A DNA stretch of 64,000 nucleotides from contig OZ253474.1 in assembly GCA_965261695.1 (NCBI GenBank), positions 4,588,001 to 4,652,000 of the forward strand. The letters are read 5' to 3'. Position 1 is the stretch's first letter; every line of letters starts with the position of its first letter. The DNA is from Bin5 sp965261695. GTDB lineage: Bacteria; Chloroflexota; Anaerolineae; Caldilineales; Caldilineaceae. Positions 33,784 to 42,643 of the stretch are shown here, in pieces. The notes beneath the pieces were generated by a model. It made no database searches, had not been told where the DNA came from, and saw only the letters and a list, made by a program, of their open reading frames with translations. Position numbers and translations under genes: made by a program.

Positions 33784-35172
33784 ATGCCCCAAGAATCGAC
33801 AGCTGATCCGAAGACCGCGTCCGAACCGCGACCGGGAAACCGCCGCGAGCAGGTCGGCTGGTACTTCTACGACTGGGCCAACTCGGCCTTTTCGACGACG
33901 GTGGCTGCCGTCTTTCTTGGCCCGTATGTCTCCGACCTCACCCAGCAGGCTGCCGGCGCCGACGGGCTGGCGCGCTTTTTGGGCATTCCGATTGCGCCGG
34001 ATTCATTCCTGGCCTATTGCATCTCGATTTCGGTCATCCTGCAGGTCCTGTTCCTGCCGATTCTCGGCGCGATAGCCGACTATTCCAACCTGCGCAAGAA
34101 GCTGATGCAGATATTCGCCGTTGCCGGCTCGATCGGCACAATGCTCATGTTCTTTATCACGGCGGAGAACTGGTGGCTGGGCGGCGTGTTGCTGATTGTC
34201 GCCAATCTCTCTTTTGGCGCGGCCATCGTCTTCTACAACGCCTTCCTGCCGGACATCGCCGAATCGAAAGACCGCGACCGTGTTTCGTCGGTGGGATGGG
34301 CGCTTGGCTATCTTGGCGGCGGCGTTCTGCTGATCTTTAATCTGCTCCTTTTTCAGCTGCGCGATACGATCGGCATCGACTCCGCTCTGGCGGTGCGCAT
34401 CAATCTGTTCTCAGGCGGGCTGTGGTGGTTCAGCTGGTCGTTCGTGACATGGAAACTGCTGCGTTCGCGGGACACGGCCAAGGCGCTTCTCCCTGGCGAG
34501 ACCTATCTGTCCACCGGCATCAAACAGCTGGTGGAGACGGTCAGAGAGACGGCGCGCTACCCGCATACGATTCGCTTTCTGATTGCCTACCTGCTCTACA
34601 ACGACGGCATACAGACGGTGATCGCAGTGGCGGCGATCTTCGCCGCGGCCCCGCTGGCAAGGGGCGGCCTGGCGATCGAGCAGGGCAGCCTGATCTTGAT
34701 CATTCTGATGATGCAGTATGTCGCTTTTGCCGGCGCGCTGCTCTTTGGCAGGGTGGCGATCCGCATCGGCGCCAAGAAGGCGCTGATCATCGGCCTCATC
34801 GTGTGGACGGTGGTGGTGATCTACGCTTATCTGGGCCTGCGCGGGGAGAACCGCGTCCTGGAGTTCTGGATCCTTGGCGCCAGTATCTCTCTGGTGATGG
34901 GCGGCACCCAGGCGGTCAGCCGCAGCCTCTTCGCTAACATGATCCCGCCGGGCAAGGAGGCCGAATTCTTCTCGATCTACGAAGTGAGCGAGCGGGGAAC
35001 CTCGTGGCTTGGCCCGCTGGCGTTTGGCCTGGTCAACCAACTGACCGGCAACCTGCGCCCGGCCATGGTATCGATCATTCTCTTTTTCATCGTCGGGCTG
35101 GCGCTATTGCTGCGTGTGGATGTGCGGAGAGCAATCGCCGAATCGGGGAACGAGCCGCCGGCGGTTGTTTGA
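33784..35172 (+). CDS. MFS transporter, UMF1-like family
   Basis: 462 residues, ATG with AGGAG 8 nt upstream. About 12 membrane spans. The family start VGWYFYDWANSAFSTTVAAVFLGPYVSDL and the regions DYSNLRKKLMQIFAVAGSI, WALGYLGGGVLLIFNLLLF and MGGTQAVSRSLFANMIPPGKEAEFFSIYEVSERGTSWLGPL are those of the bacterial UMF1 (Atg22-like) transporters. It probably exports or takes up small solutes; the substrate is not known. It stands alone, convergent with pyruvate kinase (31 nt between the stops). Confidence 0.87.
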   Translation: MPQESTADPKTASEPRPGNRREQVGWYFYDWANSAFSTTVAAVFLGPYVSDLTQQAAGADGLARFLGIPIAPDSFLAYCISISVILQVLFLPILGAIADYSNLRKKLMQIFAVAGSIGTMLMFFITAENWWLGGVLLIVANLSFGAAIVFYNAFLPDIAESKDRDRVSSVGWALGYLGGGVLLIFNLLLFQLRDTIGIDSALAVRINLFSGGLWWFSWSFVTWKLLRSRDTAKALLPGETYLSTGIKQLVETVRETARYPHTIRFLIAYLLYNDGIQTVIAVAAIFAAAPLARGGLAIEQGSLILIILMMQYVAFAGALLFGRVAIRIGAKKALIIGLIVWTVVVIYAYLGLRGENRVLEFWILGASISLVMGGTQAVSRSLFANMIPPGKEAEFFSIYEVSERGTSWLGPLAFGLVNQLTGNLRPAMVSIILFFIVGLALLLRVDVRRAIAESGNEPPAVV

Positions 35173-35203
35173 AGAGTTCCTCAGACTGACTCTGGCGGTT
35201 ATC

Positions 35204-37030
35204 CTACAGGTCCCACTCGTACACGTTGCCGGTTCTGGCGTCGATCACGATCGTCTGGCCGTCGACGAGTTTGTCCCAGTCGCCGGACGCCTGCAGAATC
35301 GCGGGGATGCCCAACTCCACCGCGGCCAACGCCGCGATGCTGTCGGGCGCCCCTTCGGCGGTGATGAGGCCGCCGGCCTGATAGATCAACTCGGTGCTCG
35401 CCGGGTCCAGCTCTTCTGCCACCAGGATGTCCTGGGTGGTCATCAGCCGGTGGTGGTCAAGCTGGCTTTGTCCGGGTTTCAGGCGCACGACGCGCCCGCT
35501 CATGCGCCGGTTGCCCACGCCCTGGCCGTTCATCAGGACCTTGGCGATGCGGCGAACGGTCATCAGGTTGGTGGCGCCGGGCACACCGCCGACCACGCCG
35601 CCGGTCACGACGGTCACGTCCCCCTGCTCGACAAAGCCGGCCTGCAGGGCGATGCGAACTGCGTCCTCCAGCATCTCGTCGATGGTGTTCATGCGCTGGC
35701 CCATCAGGGGATAGACGCCCCAGAACAGGGCAAGCTGGCGATAGATCAGGTGGTTGGGAGTTACTGCGATGATGGGCACGGAGGGGCGGAAGCGGGCCAG
35801 TTTCTTGGCTGTCGCACCTCTGACCGTGGGCGCGATGATGGCGGCCGCGCCCACGTTCTGGGCCGTCTCCACCGTGGCCTGGCTGACTGCATCGGCGACT
35901 GAAAGCGCCTGGCTTAAGCCGGTCGCGTCCAGCGGCGCGGAACCTGCGGCGCTGGAGCCGAAAAAGCCGTCCACTGCCTCTTGCGTAGGTCGATAGTGGG
36001 GCTGGGCGACGCCGCGTACGCGTTCCGCCTCTATGGCGATCTTCACCATCGTCTGCACTGACTCGAGCGGATAACTGCCGGCCGCGGTCTCACCGGAGAG
36101 CATAATGGCATCGCTGCCGTCCAGAACTGCGTTGGCAACGTCGCTGGCCTCGGCGCGGGTGGGCCGGGGATTGCGGATCATCGATTCGAGCATCTGGGTC
36201 GCGGTGATCACCGGCTTGTCGGTCTCGATGCAGCGGGCGATGATCATCTTCTGGATCATCGGCACCTCTTCCGGGCTGGTTTCGATGCCCAGGTCGCCGC
36301 GCGCCACCATCAGGCCGTCCGAAGCCTGGATGATCTCCTCGATGTTTTCCACCGCCTCCGGCTTTTCAATCTTGGAGACAATGGGCGTGGCGCGGCCCAT
36401 GGGTGCATGGCTCTGAACCACCTTGCGCAGGGCGTGAACATCGGCTGCCTTGCGCACGAAACTGAGCGCAATCCAATCGGCCCGCTGTCGCAGCGCAAAA
36501 TCGACATCGACCTGATCCTTGTCGGTCATCGAAGGTGTGACCAGGTTCGTCTGGGGCAGGTTCATGCCCTTGCGATCCTGCAGAATGCCGCCAACAATGA
36601 CCCGGGTGCGCACCGTCGTCTCGGTCGCGTCGATCACTTCCAGTTCCAGCAGACCGTCATCCAGCAGAATGCGCTCGTGCATCTGAATGCTGCCAGGCAC
36701 CTCATGGTTCTGTATCGGCACCCGTCCCGGTTCGCCGATAATATCTTCGGTGGTCAGGATCAACTCTTCATCGACCGACAGCGGGACGCCTCCCGCCTGC
36801 ATCCTGCCGACTCGCAGTTTCGGCCCTTGCAGATCGACAAGAATCGCGACCGGCCGACTGCGCGCCTGGGCAATCTCACGGATCGTGTGGATGTTGCGAG
36901 CGTGGAACTCGTGGTCGCCGTGGCTCATGTTGATGCGCGCCACATTCATGCCCGCGTCGATCATCCGGGCGAGAATCTCGGCATCGTTACTGGCCGGCCC
37001 AATTGTGCAGACAATTTTCACCCGCAGCAT
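35204..37030 (-). CDS. pyk: Pyruvate kinase with C-terminal PEP-utiliser-type domain
   Basis: 608 residues from the ATG at 37030 (GGGGA 6 nt upstream). It makes pyruvate and ATP from phosphoenolpyruvate, the last step of glycolysis. Motifs: VCTIGPASNDAEIL, GMNVARINMSHGDH, the lysine region SKIEKPEAVENI and metal/PEP loop MVARGDLGIE, then TATQMLESMI. An additional C-terminal domain of about 120 residues (after about 480) with LIYQAGGLITAEGAPDSIAALAAVELGIPAI resembles the swivelling phosphohistidine domain of PEP-utilising enzymes. Many Gram-positive and Chloroflexota pyruvate kinases have it, though the catalytic His is not obvious here. Followed at a distance by no operon partner. Confidence 0.93.
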   Translation of the reverse strand: MLRVKIVCTIGPASNDAEILARMIDAGMNVARINMSHGDHEFHARNIHTIREIAQARSRPVAILVDLQGPKLRVGRMQAGGVPLSVDEELILTTEDIIGEPGRVPIQNHEVPGSIQMHERILLDDGLLELEVIDATETTVRTRVIVGGILQDRKGMNLPQTNLVTPSMTDKDQVDVDFALRQRADWIALSFVRKAADVHALRKVVQSHAPMGRATPIVSKIEKPEAVENIEEIIQASDGLMVARGDLGIETSPEEVPMIQKMIIARCIETDKPVITATQMLESMIRNPRPTRAEASDVANAVLDGSDAIMLSGETAAGSYPLESVQTMVKIAIEAERVRGVAQPHYRPTQEAVDGFFGSSAAGSAPLDATGLSQALSVADAVSQATVETAQNVGAAAIIAPTVRGATAKKLARFRPSVPIIAVTPNHLIYRQLALFWGVYPLMGQRMNTIDEMLEDAVRIALQAGFVEQGDVTVVTGGVVGGVPGATNLMTVRRIAKVLMNGQGVGNRRMSGRVVRLKPGQSQLDHHRLMTTQDILVAEELDPASTELIYQAGGLITAEGAPDSIAALAAVELGIPAILQASGDWDKLVDGQTIVIDARTGNVYEWDL

Positions 37031-37055
37031 CTGCAATCCCCGGTTTTGGTTCGAA

Positions 37056-38372
37056 TTACTGGTAGCTGATTCTGTCGCTTGTGCGCACGATCTGAATCCA
37101 GGTGCGGCCCGGCTTCAGGGTGATCGGTTGTTCGCCAGGCCCAAACCAACGCGGCGGGCTTTGGTCGTTGGCCCGCCAGGTGCCCTCATAAACTTTGCCA
37201 TTGCGGAAGACCCGCACATCGCCAAATCCGTACAGATGAATCTTGACGCTGAGCGTGCCCAAGCTGTCTTCAACGATATTCGTCAGCTCGTGCTCAGCGA
37301 AGGCGATGATCACATTGTCGCTGCTGATCTGTTGGCCCGTTGCCTGGTCGATGTGCGCCGCGCCGCTCTGGAAGCGCAGATAGCGTCCGCTACCGGGGTC
37401 ATAGCGCCACTCCACGCCATTGCCTTCGGGGTAGGGTATATTGATTGTCGCCGCCTCGGTGGCGGCAAAATCCGGAGGCGTTTCGCCATAGGAGAAGCTG
37501 GCCCGGTCGCGAGGGCGCGGATTGGTTCTCTGGGCTTCAACCCAGGGGTTGTAAATTTCCAGGCAGTAGGGAAGGAGCGGTGAGACTTGGCAGGTATGGA
37601 TCGTGTCGGCCACCCAGAGGCGCACCCGGTCAACGCTGGTGCGCAAGCGCGTGCGGTAGTTGTCGCCAACGCTATAGAAGTAGGTTGTACTGAACTCGTC
37701 CTCTGTGTCAGCGTCCAGATAGGGGAAGCCGACCTCATTCTTGAGCAGATACCGGATGCCGTCGCTGCCACCGGAGCAGACCAGGATGCCGTCGAACATA
37801 TAGGTCGTATGGATATTGGGCCAGCGGGCGCTGCGCACGGGGCCGATCTGCTGGGCCGGGATGCTCTGGAACACGCTGGTGATGCGTGTCAGGAGGAAGC
37901 CGTCGACGATGTATTCGAAGGTTACGTCCGCTTCGTTCAGACCGTAATGACTTGAACGGCTGACGACGTCATTGTTCAGGCAAATGAGGATCGGTGTCGC
38001 GTACTGAAGCGATGGGTCCGCCAGCGGCAGGCCAGTGTAGGGCGCAAGGTTCGCCGGGATGGGCGTCGCCGTGGCAGGCGGGGCCGGAATGGGCGTCCCG
38101 GTCGGCGGGGGCTGCTGCACTGCCTGCGTTTTGGTTGGCGTCGGCGTCTCCGCCACAGTCCTGCCCGCTGCGCAAGCGCTGAAAAGCAGAGCGGTCAGTA
38201 CGAGGGCGACAGCGGCGCAGGCGCGCGGCCCTTTTCTGAAGACCAGTGAAATTGGGGAAGGAGGCGGGCCGCCGCTTTCTGACGCTGGCTTGGCTACCCT
38301 CTGTAAGGTGCGACGCCTTGACAAAGGGGGTGGTGACCAGTGTTTCACGGACTTCCTTCTGTTCTTGGCCAT
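37056..38372 (-). CDS. DUF3048 domain lipoprotein (YerB-like)
   Basis: 438 residues. A basic N-terminus leads to a hydrophobic segment ending FSACAAG (lipobox Cys at about 66). A Pro/Thr-rich linker follows (PTPTKTQAVQQPPPTGTPI), then the DUF3048 core: LPLADPSLQYATPILICLNND, SRSSHYGLNEADVTFEYIVDG, LTRITSVFQS and IGPVRSARWPNIHTTYMFDG. Homologues such as YerB are anchored outside the cell; the family function is unknown. The distance between the first Met and the lipobox is unusually long, so a start further inside is possible. It ends 25 nt before pyruvate kinase starts and may be co-transcribed. Confidence 0.85.
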   Translation of the reverse strand: MAKNRRKSVKHWSPPPLSRRRTLQRVAKPASESGGPPPSPISLVFRKGPRACAAVALVLTALLFSACAAGRTVAETPTPTKTQAVQQPPPTGTPIPAPPATATPIPANLAPYTGLPLADPSLQYATPILICLNNDVVSRSSHYGLNEADVTFEYIVDGFLLTRITSVFQSIPAQQIGPVRSARWPNIHTTYMFDGILVCSGGSDGIRYLLKNEVGFPYLDADTEDEFSTTYFYSVGDNYRTRLRTSVDRVRLWVADTIHTCQVSPLLPYCLEIYNPWVEAQRTNPRPRDRASFSYGETPPDFAATEAATINIPYPEGNGVEWRYDPGSGRYLRFQSGAAHIDQATGQQISSDNVIIAFAEHELTNIVEDSLGTLSVKIHLYGFGDVRVFRNGKVYEGTWRANDQSPPRWFGPGEQPITLKPGRTWIQIVRTSDRISYQ

Positions 38373-38491
38373 GGGTTTGGAAATGTAGACGGTCTGTGTT
38401 AGCGAGCGATTCCAATCGCGCTTAAGTATACTACAGGCGTGCCGATCCGCTACTTGCGCCGCGCCGCCGGAGTTGCGAATTATTCCACTTG

Positions 38492-41467
38492 TCAGAGCAG
38501 CGTGGCAAGCAGCGACATCGGCGAGTGGGATTGGACGCCGGTGAAATGTTTGACCTGCTGGCGGCAGGAGAAACCGGGGCTGACGAGCGCTTCGTTCTGC
38601 CCGAGCGCCCGCGCGGCCGGCAACAGACGACGCTCGCCGATGGACCGCGAGACATCATAGTGCTCGTAGCCGAACAGCCCCGCCAGCCCACAGCAGCCGC
38701 TGTCCAGCACGCTTATCTCGCAGTCAGGGATGGCGGAAAGAAGCTGTTGCAAAGGCTGCATTCCCACCAACGCCTTCTGGTGGCAGTGCCCGTGGACCAG
38801 GACTTTGGCGGGACCCGCCTGCGTCGCGGTCATGCGGGGGCCGGCCCACTCTTCGAATAACTGGCATGAGTCGGCTACTTTGCGGGCGTCCGCCTGTTCA
38901 GCGCCGCGCAGCAGGCGGGGGTGATCGTCCTGCACCGCCGAGTAGCAGCTGGGTTCGCAGAAGAGAATCGGCGTGCCGGCCTGCGCCAGGGGCAGGAGCG
39001 CGTTTGTAGCGGCCCTGGCATGGCGCGCGGCCGCGTCGAGAAAGCCCTTGGAAATGAGCGGCCGTCCGCAGCAAACCTGGGGCGCAACCGTCACCTCGGC
39101 GCCGCACCGCTCAAGCACCTGCACGGCGTCAGAAAGGTGCGACGGCTCGTAGAAGTTGTTGAACGTGTCGGCGAAAAGCGCGACCGGCGTCGCTGCCGCT
39201 CGCTTGCTGCCGTTGCGCCAACTCTGCGTAAACGGGCGACTGGCAAAAGCGGGCAAGGGGCGCCGCCGGTCGAGGCCGAACAGCCGCTCGTTAAGCCGCC
39301 GCACAACACCGGCGCCTGCCAGCCAGTTCGACAACGGCGCCAGACGACTACCCCACAGCGCGATCCGATCCGCCCGCGACAACACGCGCTTCCTGAACGA
39401 AGCGCCGTGACGCGTGTGATACTGGTGCAGAAACTCGCTCTTCAAGCGGGCCATGTCTACACCGGTGGGGCATTCGCGTTTGCATGCCTTGCATTCAAGG
39501 CACAGATCCAGGACGGGCAGCAACTCCTCATCACCGAAGCCGGTTGCCTCCAGACCGCCGACGAGGGCTAACCGCAAGGCGTTGGCGCGGCCGCGTGTGC
39601 TGTCGATCTCGTTGCGCGTCGCCATGTAGGAGGGACACATCGTGCCGGACAGGGTCTTGCGGCAGGCCCCCACGCCGCTGCACTGTTCAGTGGCCCGCAG
39701 CAGCCCGCCAAAGTCGGAAAAGTCGAAGGCGGTGGCATGGTCGGGCGTCGCGTAATCTGGCCCGAAGCGCAGGTTGGAGGTCAGCGCCGGCGCATCCACG
39801 ATCTTGCCCGGGTTGAGCAGGTTGGTCGGGTCGAATGCCGCCTTCACCTGGCAGAATGCGTCGTAAAGCGCCGGTCCAAACATCTTTTGCTGGAAGGGCG
39901 CGCGCACCAGGCCGTCCCCGTGTTCGCCGGAGAGAGCGCCGCCGTATTCCAGCACCAGGTCTGACACCTCGGCGGCGATGGCCTCAAATCGCTGCACGCC
40001 CTGCGCGCTCTTCATGTTGACCACGGGGCGGATATGCAGCAGCCCGACCGAGGCGTGCGCGTAGAACCCTGCCTCGGTCTCATGTCTCGCCAGGATCGCC
40101 TGGAAATTCTCGATGTAGTCGCGCAGGCGATGCGGCGCGACGGCTGTATCTTCGACAAAGGAAATGGCCTTCGGGTCGCCGGTCTGGGACATGGTCAGCC
40201 CCAGCGCGGCGCGGCGCAACTCCCAGATGCCGGCCTGCTCCGCCGGTTCAAGCGCCCGATGCAGGTCGTTGCCGAGGTGGTGCGCGCTGAGATCCCCCTC
40301 GAGACGTTCAATTTTTCCGTGCAATTCGTCATCCGAGCCGCCGAAGAACTCCACCAGCAGCACCGCGCCGGGATCGCCTTTTATGAAGCCGCGCAGGGGC
40401 GCAAACTCGATGCGGCCGCGCGTTTTGTCGAGCATGAAACGGTCGAGCAGCTCGACCGCGGACGGGCCGTGTTCGAGGATCAGCGGCGTGGCGCGCATCG
40501 CTTCGAGCAGGTCGTCGAACTGGATGCTGCACAGGGCGCGCTGGGGCGGCGGCGGGACCAGCCGCATCGTTGCCGCCACCGTCAGGCCCAGGGTGCCTTC
40601 CGAGCCGACGAGGATGCGCGCCAGATTGAACGGCTGCGGCGAGGGCGCGGCGGGATCTGCCCAATCGTGGGGGATAAACTCGTCCAGGTTGTAGCCGCCG
40701 ACCCGCCGCAGAATACGCGGATAGCGCAGCCGGATTTCGGCTTCCAGGTTGGCGCCTAGCCGCTGAACGGTGCGGTAGGCCGCGCCTTCCCGGTCCTGCC
40801 GCGCCAGCTTGGCTTGCAGGTCGCCGCCGGCGAGGGGACCCAGGTGGGAGATGCTGCCGTCGGCGAGGACCACTTCCAGCGACTCCACATAGTCGATCGT
40901 TTTGCCGTAGATGACCGAGCGGGTACCGGCGGAGTTGTTGGCGATCATGCCGCCGATTGTGGCGCGATTGGACGTGGACAGATCGAGGGGCAGGTGCAGT
41001 CCATGCGGCTTGAGATGGGCGTTCAACTCGTCGAGCACGATGCCCGGCTCGACCGTGACCGTCGCGCCGGCGATGTCCACATCGAGCACGCGATTCATGT
41101 AGCGCGAGAAGTCCAGCGAGATGCCGGGCCCGATCGCCTGACCGGCCTGCGACGTCCCTCCCCCGCGCGCGGTGATCGAGACGCCGTGCCGCCGGCAGAT
41201 CCCGACCACCTGCACGACATCCTCGCGGCTGCGAGGGGTCACCACGCCCAGGGGCAGAATCTGGTAGACGCTGGCGTCGGTGGCGTGCATCGCCCGGCTG
41301 GCGTCGTCAAAATGTACATCGCCGCTGAGCGCGGCGCGCAGTTCATGCGCCAGGCTCTGCGCATCAACGGCCGAGGCGTCTGGAGAGAGAGGAGAAAATT
41401 GCGTGTCTCCGCTGCCCGCCTGTTCGGGCGCGGCCAAGGCGTTCTCTCTCTCTTCAATTCTCTTCAC
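38492..41467 (-). CDS. FAD-linked oxidase fused to an Fe-S (heterodisulfide-reductase-like) domain
   Basis: 991 residues. The N-terminal half is a VAO-type FAD domain: TPRSREDVVQVVGICRRHGV, TARGGGTSQAGQAIGPGI, VEPGIVLDELNAHLKPHGL and IANNSAGTRSVIYGKT. The C-terminal half has a ferredoxin-like cluster LDLCLECKACKRECPTGVDM and, further on, the CCG-type cysteine motifs (VCCGRPLISKGF; HGHCHQKALVG; DSGCCGLAGLFGYEH). This fusion matches D-2-hydroxyacid/glycolate/D-lactate dehydrogenases that pass electrons to the quinone pool. It directly follows the aminotransferase gene (9 nt apart), so a joint role in glyoxylate/hydroxyacid metabolism is likely: the dehydrogenase would make a 2-oxoacid that the transaminase uses. 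Confidence 0.9.
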   Translation of the reverse strand: MKRIEERENALAAPEQAGSGDTQFSPLSPDASAVDAQSLAHELRAALSGDVHFDDASRAMHATDASVYQILPLGVVTPRSREDVVQVVGICRRHGVSITARGGGTSQAGQAIGPGISLDFSRYMNRVLDVDIAGATVTVEPGIVLDELNAHLKPHGLHLPLDLSTSNRATIGGMIANNSAGTRSVIYGKTIDYVESLEVVLADGSISHLGPLAGGDLQAKLARQDREGAAYRTVQRLGANLEAEIRLRYPRILRRVGGYNLDEFIPHDWADPAAPSPQPFNLARILVGSEGTLGLTVAATMRLVPPPPQRALCSIQFDDLLEAMRATPLILEHGPSAVELLDRFMLDKTRGRIEFAPLRGFIKGDPGAVLLVEFFGGSDDELHGKIERLEGDLSAHHLGNDLHRALEPAEQAGIWELRRAALGLTMSQTGDPKAISFVEDTAVAPHRLRDYIENFQAILARHETEAGFYAHASVGLLHIRPVVNMKSAQGVQRFEAIAAEVSDLVLEYGGALSGEHGDGLVRAPFQQKMFGPALYDAFCQVKAAFDPTNLLNPGKIVDAPALTSNLRFGPDYATPDHATAFDFSDFGGLLRATEQCSGVGACRKTLSGTMCPSYMATRNEIDSTRGRANALRLALVGGLEATGFGDEELLPVLDLCLECKACKRECPTGVDMARLKSEFLHQYHTRHGASFRKRVLSRADRIALWGSRLAPLSNWLAGAGVVRRLNERLFGLDRRRPLPAFASRPFTQSWRNGSKRAAATPVALFADTFNNFYEPSHLSDAVQVLERCGAEVTVAPQVCCGRPLISKGFLDAAARHARAATNALLPLAQAGTPILFCEPSCYSAVQDDHPRLLRGAEQADARKVADSCQLFEEWAGPRMTATQAGPAKVLVHGHCHQKALVGMQPLQQLLSAIPDCEISVLDSGCCGLAGLFGYEHYDVSRSIGERRLLPAARALGQNEALVSPGFSCRQQVKHFTGVQSHSPMSLLATLL

Positions 41468-41476
41468 GCTTTCCTC

Positions 41477-42643
41477 CTATTGCGCCAGAAATTCCAGCGC
41501 GCGACTGACCCCGCCGCTTGTGTGGGGCACGCCGCAGGCTGCCAACCCCATCTCCACGCCGCAGAGTGTGCCGGCCAACATCAGATCGTTGAAATCACCG
41601 AGATGGCCGATGCGGAAGAGCTTGCCCTTGACCTGCCCGAGGCCGCTGCCCAGCGACATATTGAAGCGTTCCAGGACGACGCGGCGCAACTCGTCGGCGT
41701 CGAAACCGGCGGGCATGGCCACCGCGGTGAGGGCCTGGGAATAGGCGCGCGCATCCTGGCAGAAGATTTCCAGGCCCCAACCCCGCACCGCCCGCCGCGT
41801 CGCTTCCGCCAGCCGGGTGTGGCGGGCAAAGACGCGCGGCAACCCTTCCTCCAGCAGCATCGAGAGCGCCTCGTCCAAGCCGAAGAGCAGATTCGTGGCT
41901 GGCGTGTACGGGTAAAATCCGCGCCGGTTGAACTCCATAACGGGCGTCCAATCCCAATAGGACCGGGGCAGACGCGCTGAATCGGCGGCCGCCAGGGCCT
42001 TTGGGCTGAGGGCGTTGAAGCCGAGACCGGGCGGAATCATCAGCCCTTTCTGCGAACCGCCGACCGTTACGTCCACGCCCAAATCGTCGTGGCGGTACTC
42101 CATTGCGCCGAGAGAGGAGATCACATCAACCAACAGCAGCGCGCTGTGACCGGTCCGGTCCAGCGCGGCGCGCGCGCGCGCCACATCGTTGACGACACCG
42201 GTCGATGTCTCGTTGTGGACCAGGGCCAGCGCGCGGATCTCGTGCGCGCCATCGGCGGCGAGGCGGCTCTCCAGCGCGGCGATGTCAACCGGGCAGCGCC
42301 AGTCTCCGGCAAGCTGCTCAACCGTCAGGCCGAGTCCGGCTGCCACCTTTTGCCAGTTGGCGGCGAACTGGCCGTTCGCGCCGAACAGCACGCGGTCTCC
42401 CGGCGACAGCGTGTTCACCAGCGCCGCCTCCCATGCGCCGGAGCCGGAGGAGGGGTAGATGATCACGGGGCCGCTTGTCTGGAAGACGAGTTGCAGCCGT
42501 TCCAGAATGCTCAGCGTCAACTTTGCGAAATCTGGGCCGCGGTGGTCGACTGTGGCGCGGGAGAGGGCACGCGCGACCCGTTCGGGCAGGTTGGTCGGGC
42601 CGGGAATCTGCAGAAAGTGGCGGCCAGGCGCGTATGTGGACAT
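41477..42643 (-). CDS. Class V aminotransferase (alanine/serine-glyoxylate type)
   Basis: 388 residues from the ATG at 42643. Fold-type I PLP enzyme close to the serine-glyoxylate/alanine-glyoxylate aminotransferase branch: PGRHFLQIPGPTNLPERVARAL, VIIYPSSGSGAWEAALVNTL, ALVHNETSTGVVND, LLLVDVISSLGAMEYRHDDLGVDVTVGGSQKGLMIPPGLG (PLP Lys in SQKGL) and FNMSLGSGLGQVKGKLFRIGHLGD. It transfers an amino group to glyoxylate or a related 2-oxoacid. First gene of a two-gene operon with the FAD/Fe-S dehydrogenase. Confidence 0.9.
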   Translation of the reverse strand: MSTYAPGRHFLQIPGPTNLPERVARALSRATVDHRGPDFAKLTLSILERLQLVFQTSGPVIIYPSSGSGAWEAALVNTLSPGDRVLFGANGQFAANWQKVAAGLGLTVEQLAGDWRCPVDIAALESRLAADGAHEIRALALVHNETSTGVVNDVARARAALDRTGHSALLLVDVISSLGAMEYRHDDLGVDVTVGGSQKGLMIPPGLGFNALSPKALAAADSARLPRSYWDWTPVMEFNRRGFYPYTPATNLLFGLDEALSMLLEEGLPRVFARHTRLAEATRRAVRGWGLEIFCQDARAYSQALTAVAMPAGFDADELRRVVLERFNMSLGSGLGQVKGKLFRIGHLGDFNDLMLAGTLCGVEMGLAACGVPHTSGGVSRALEFLAQ

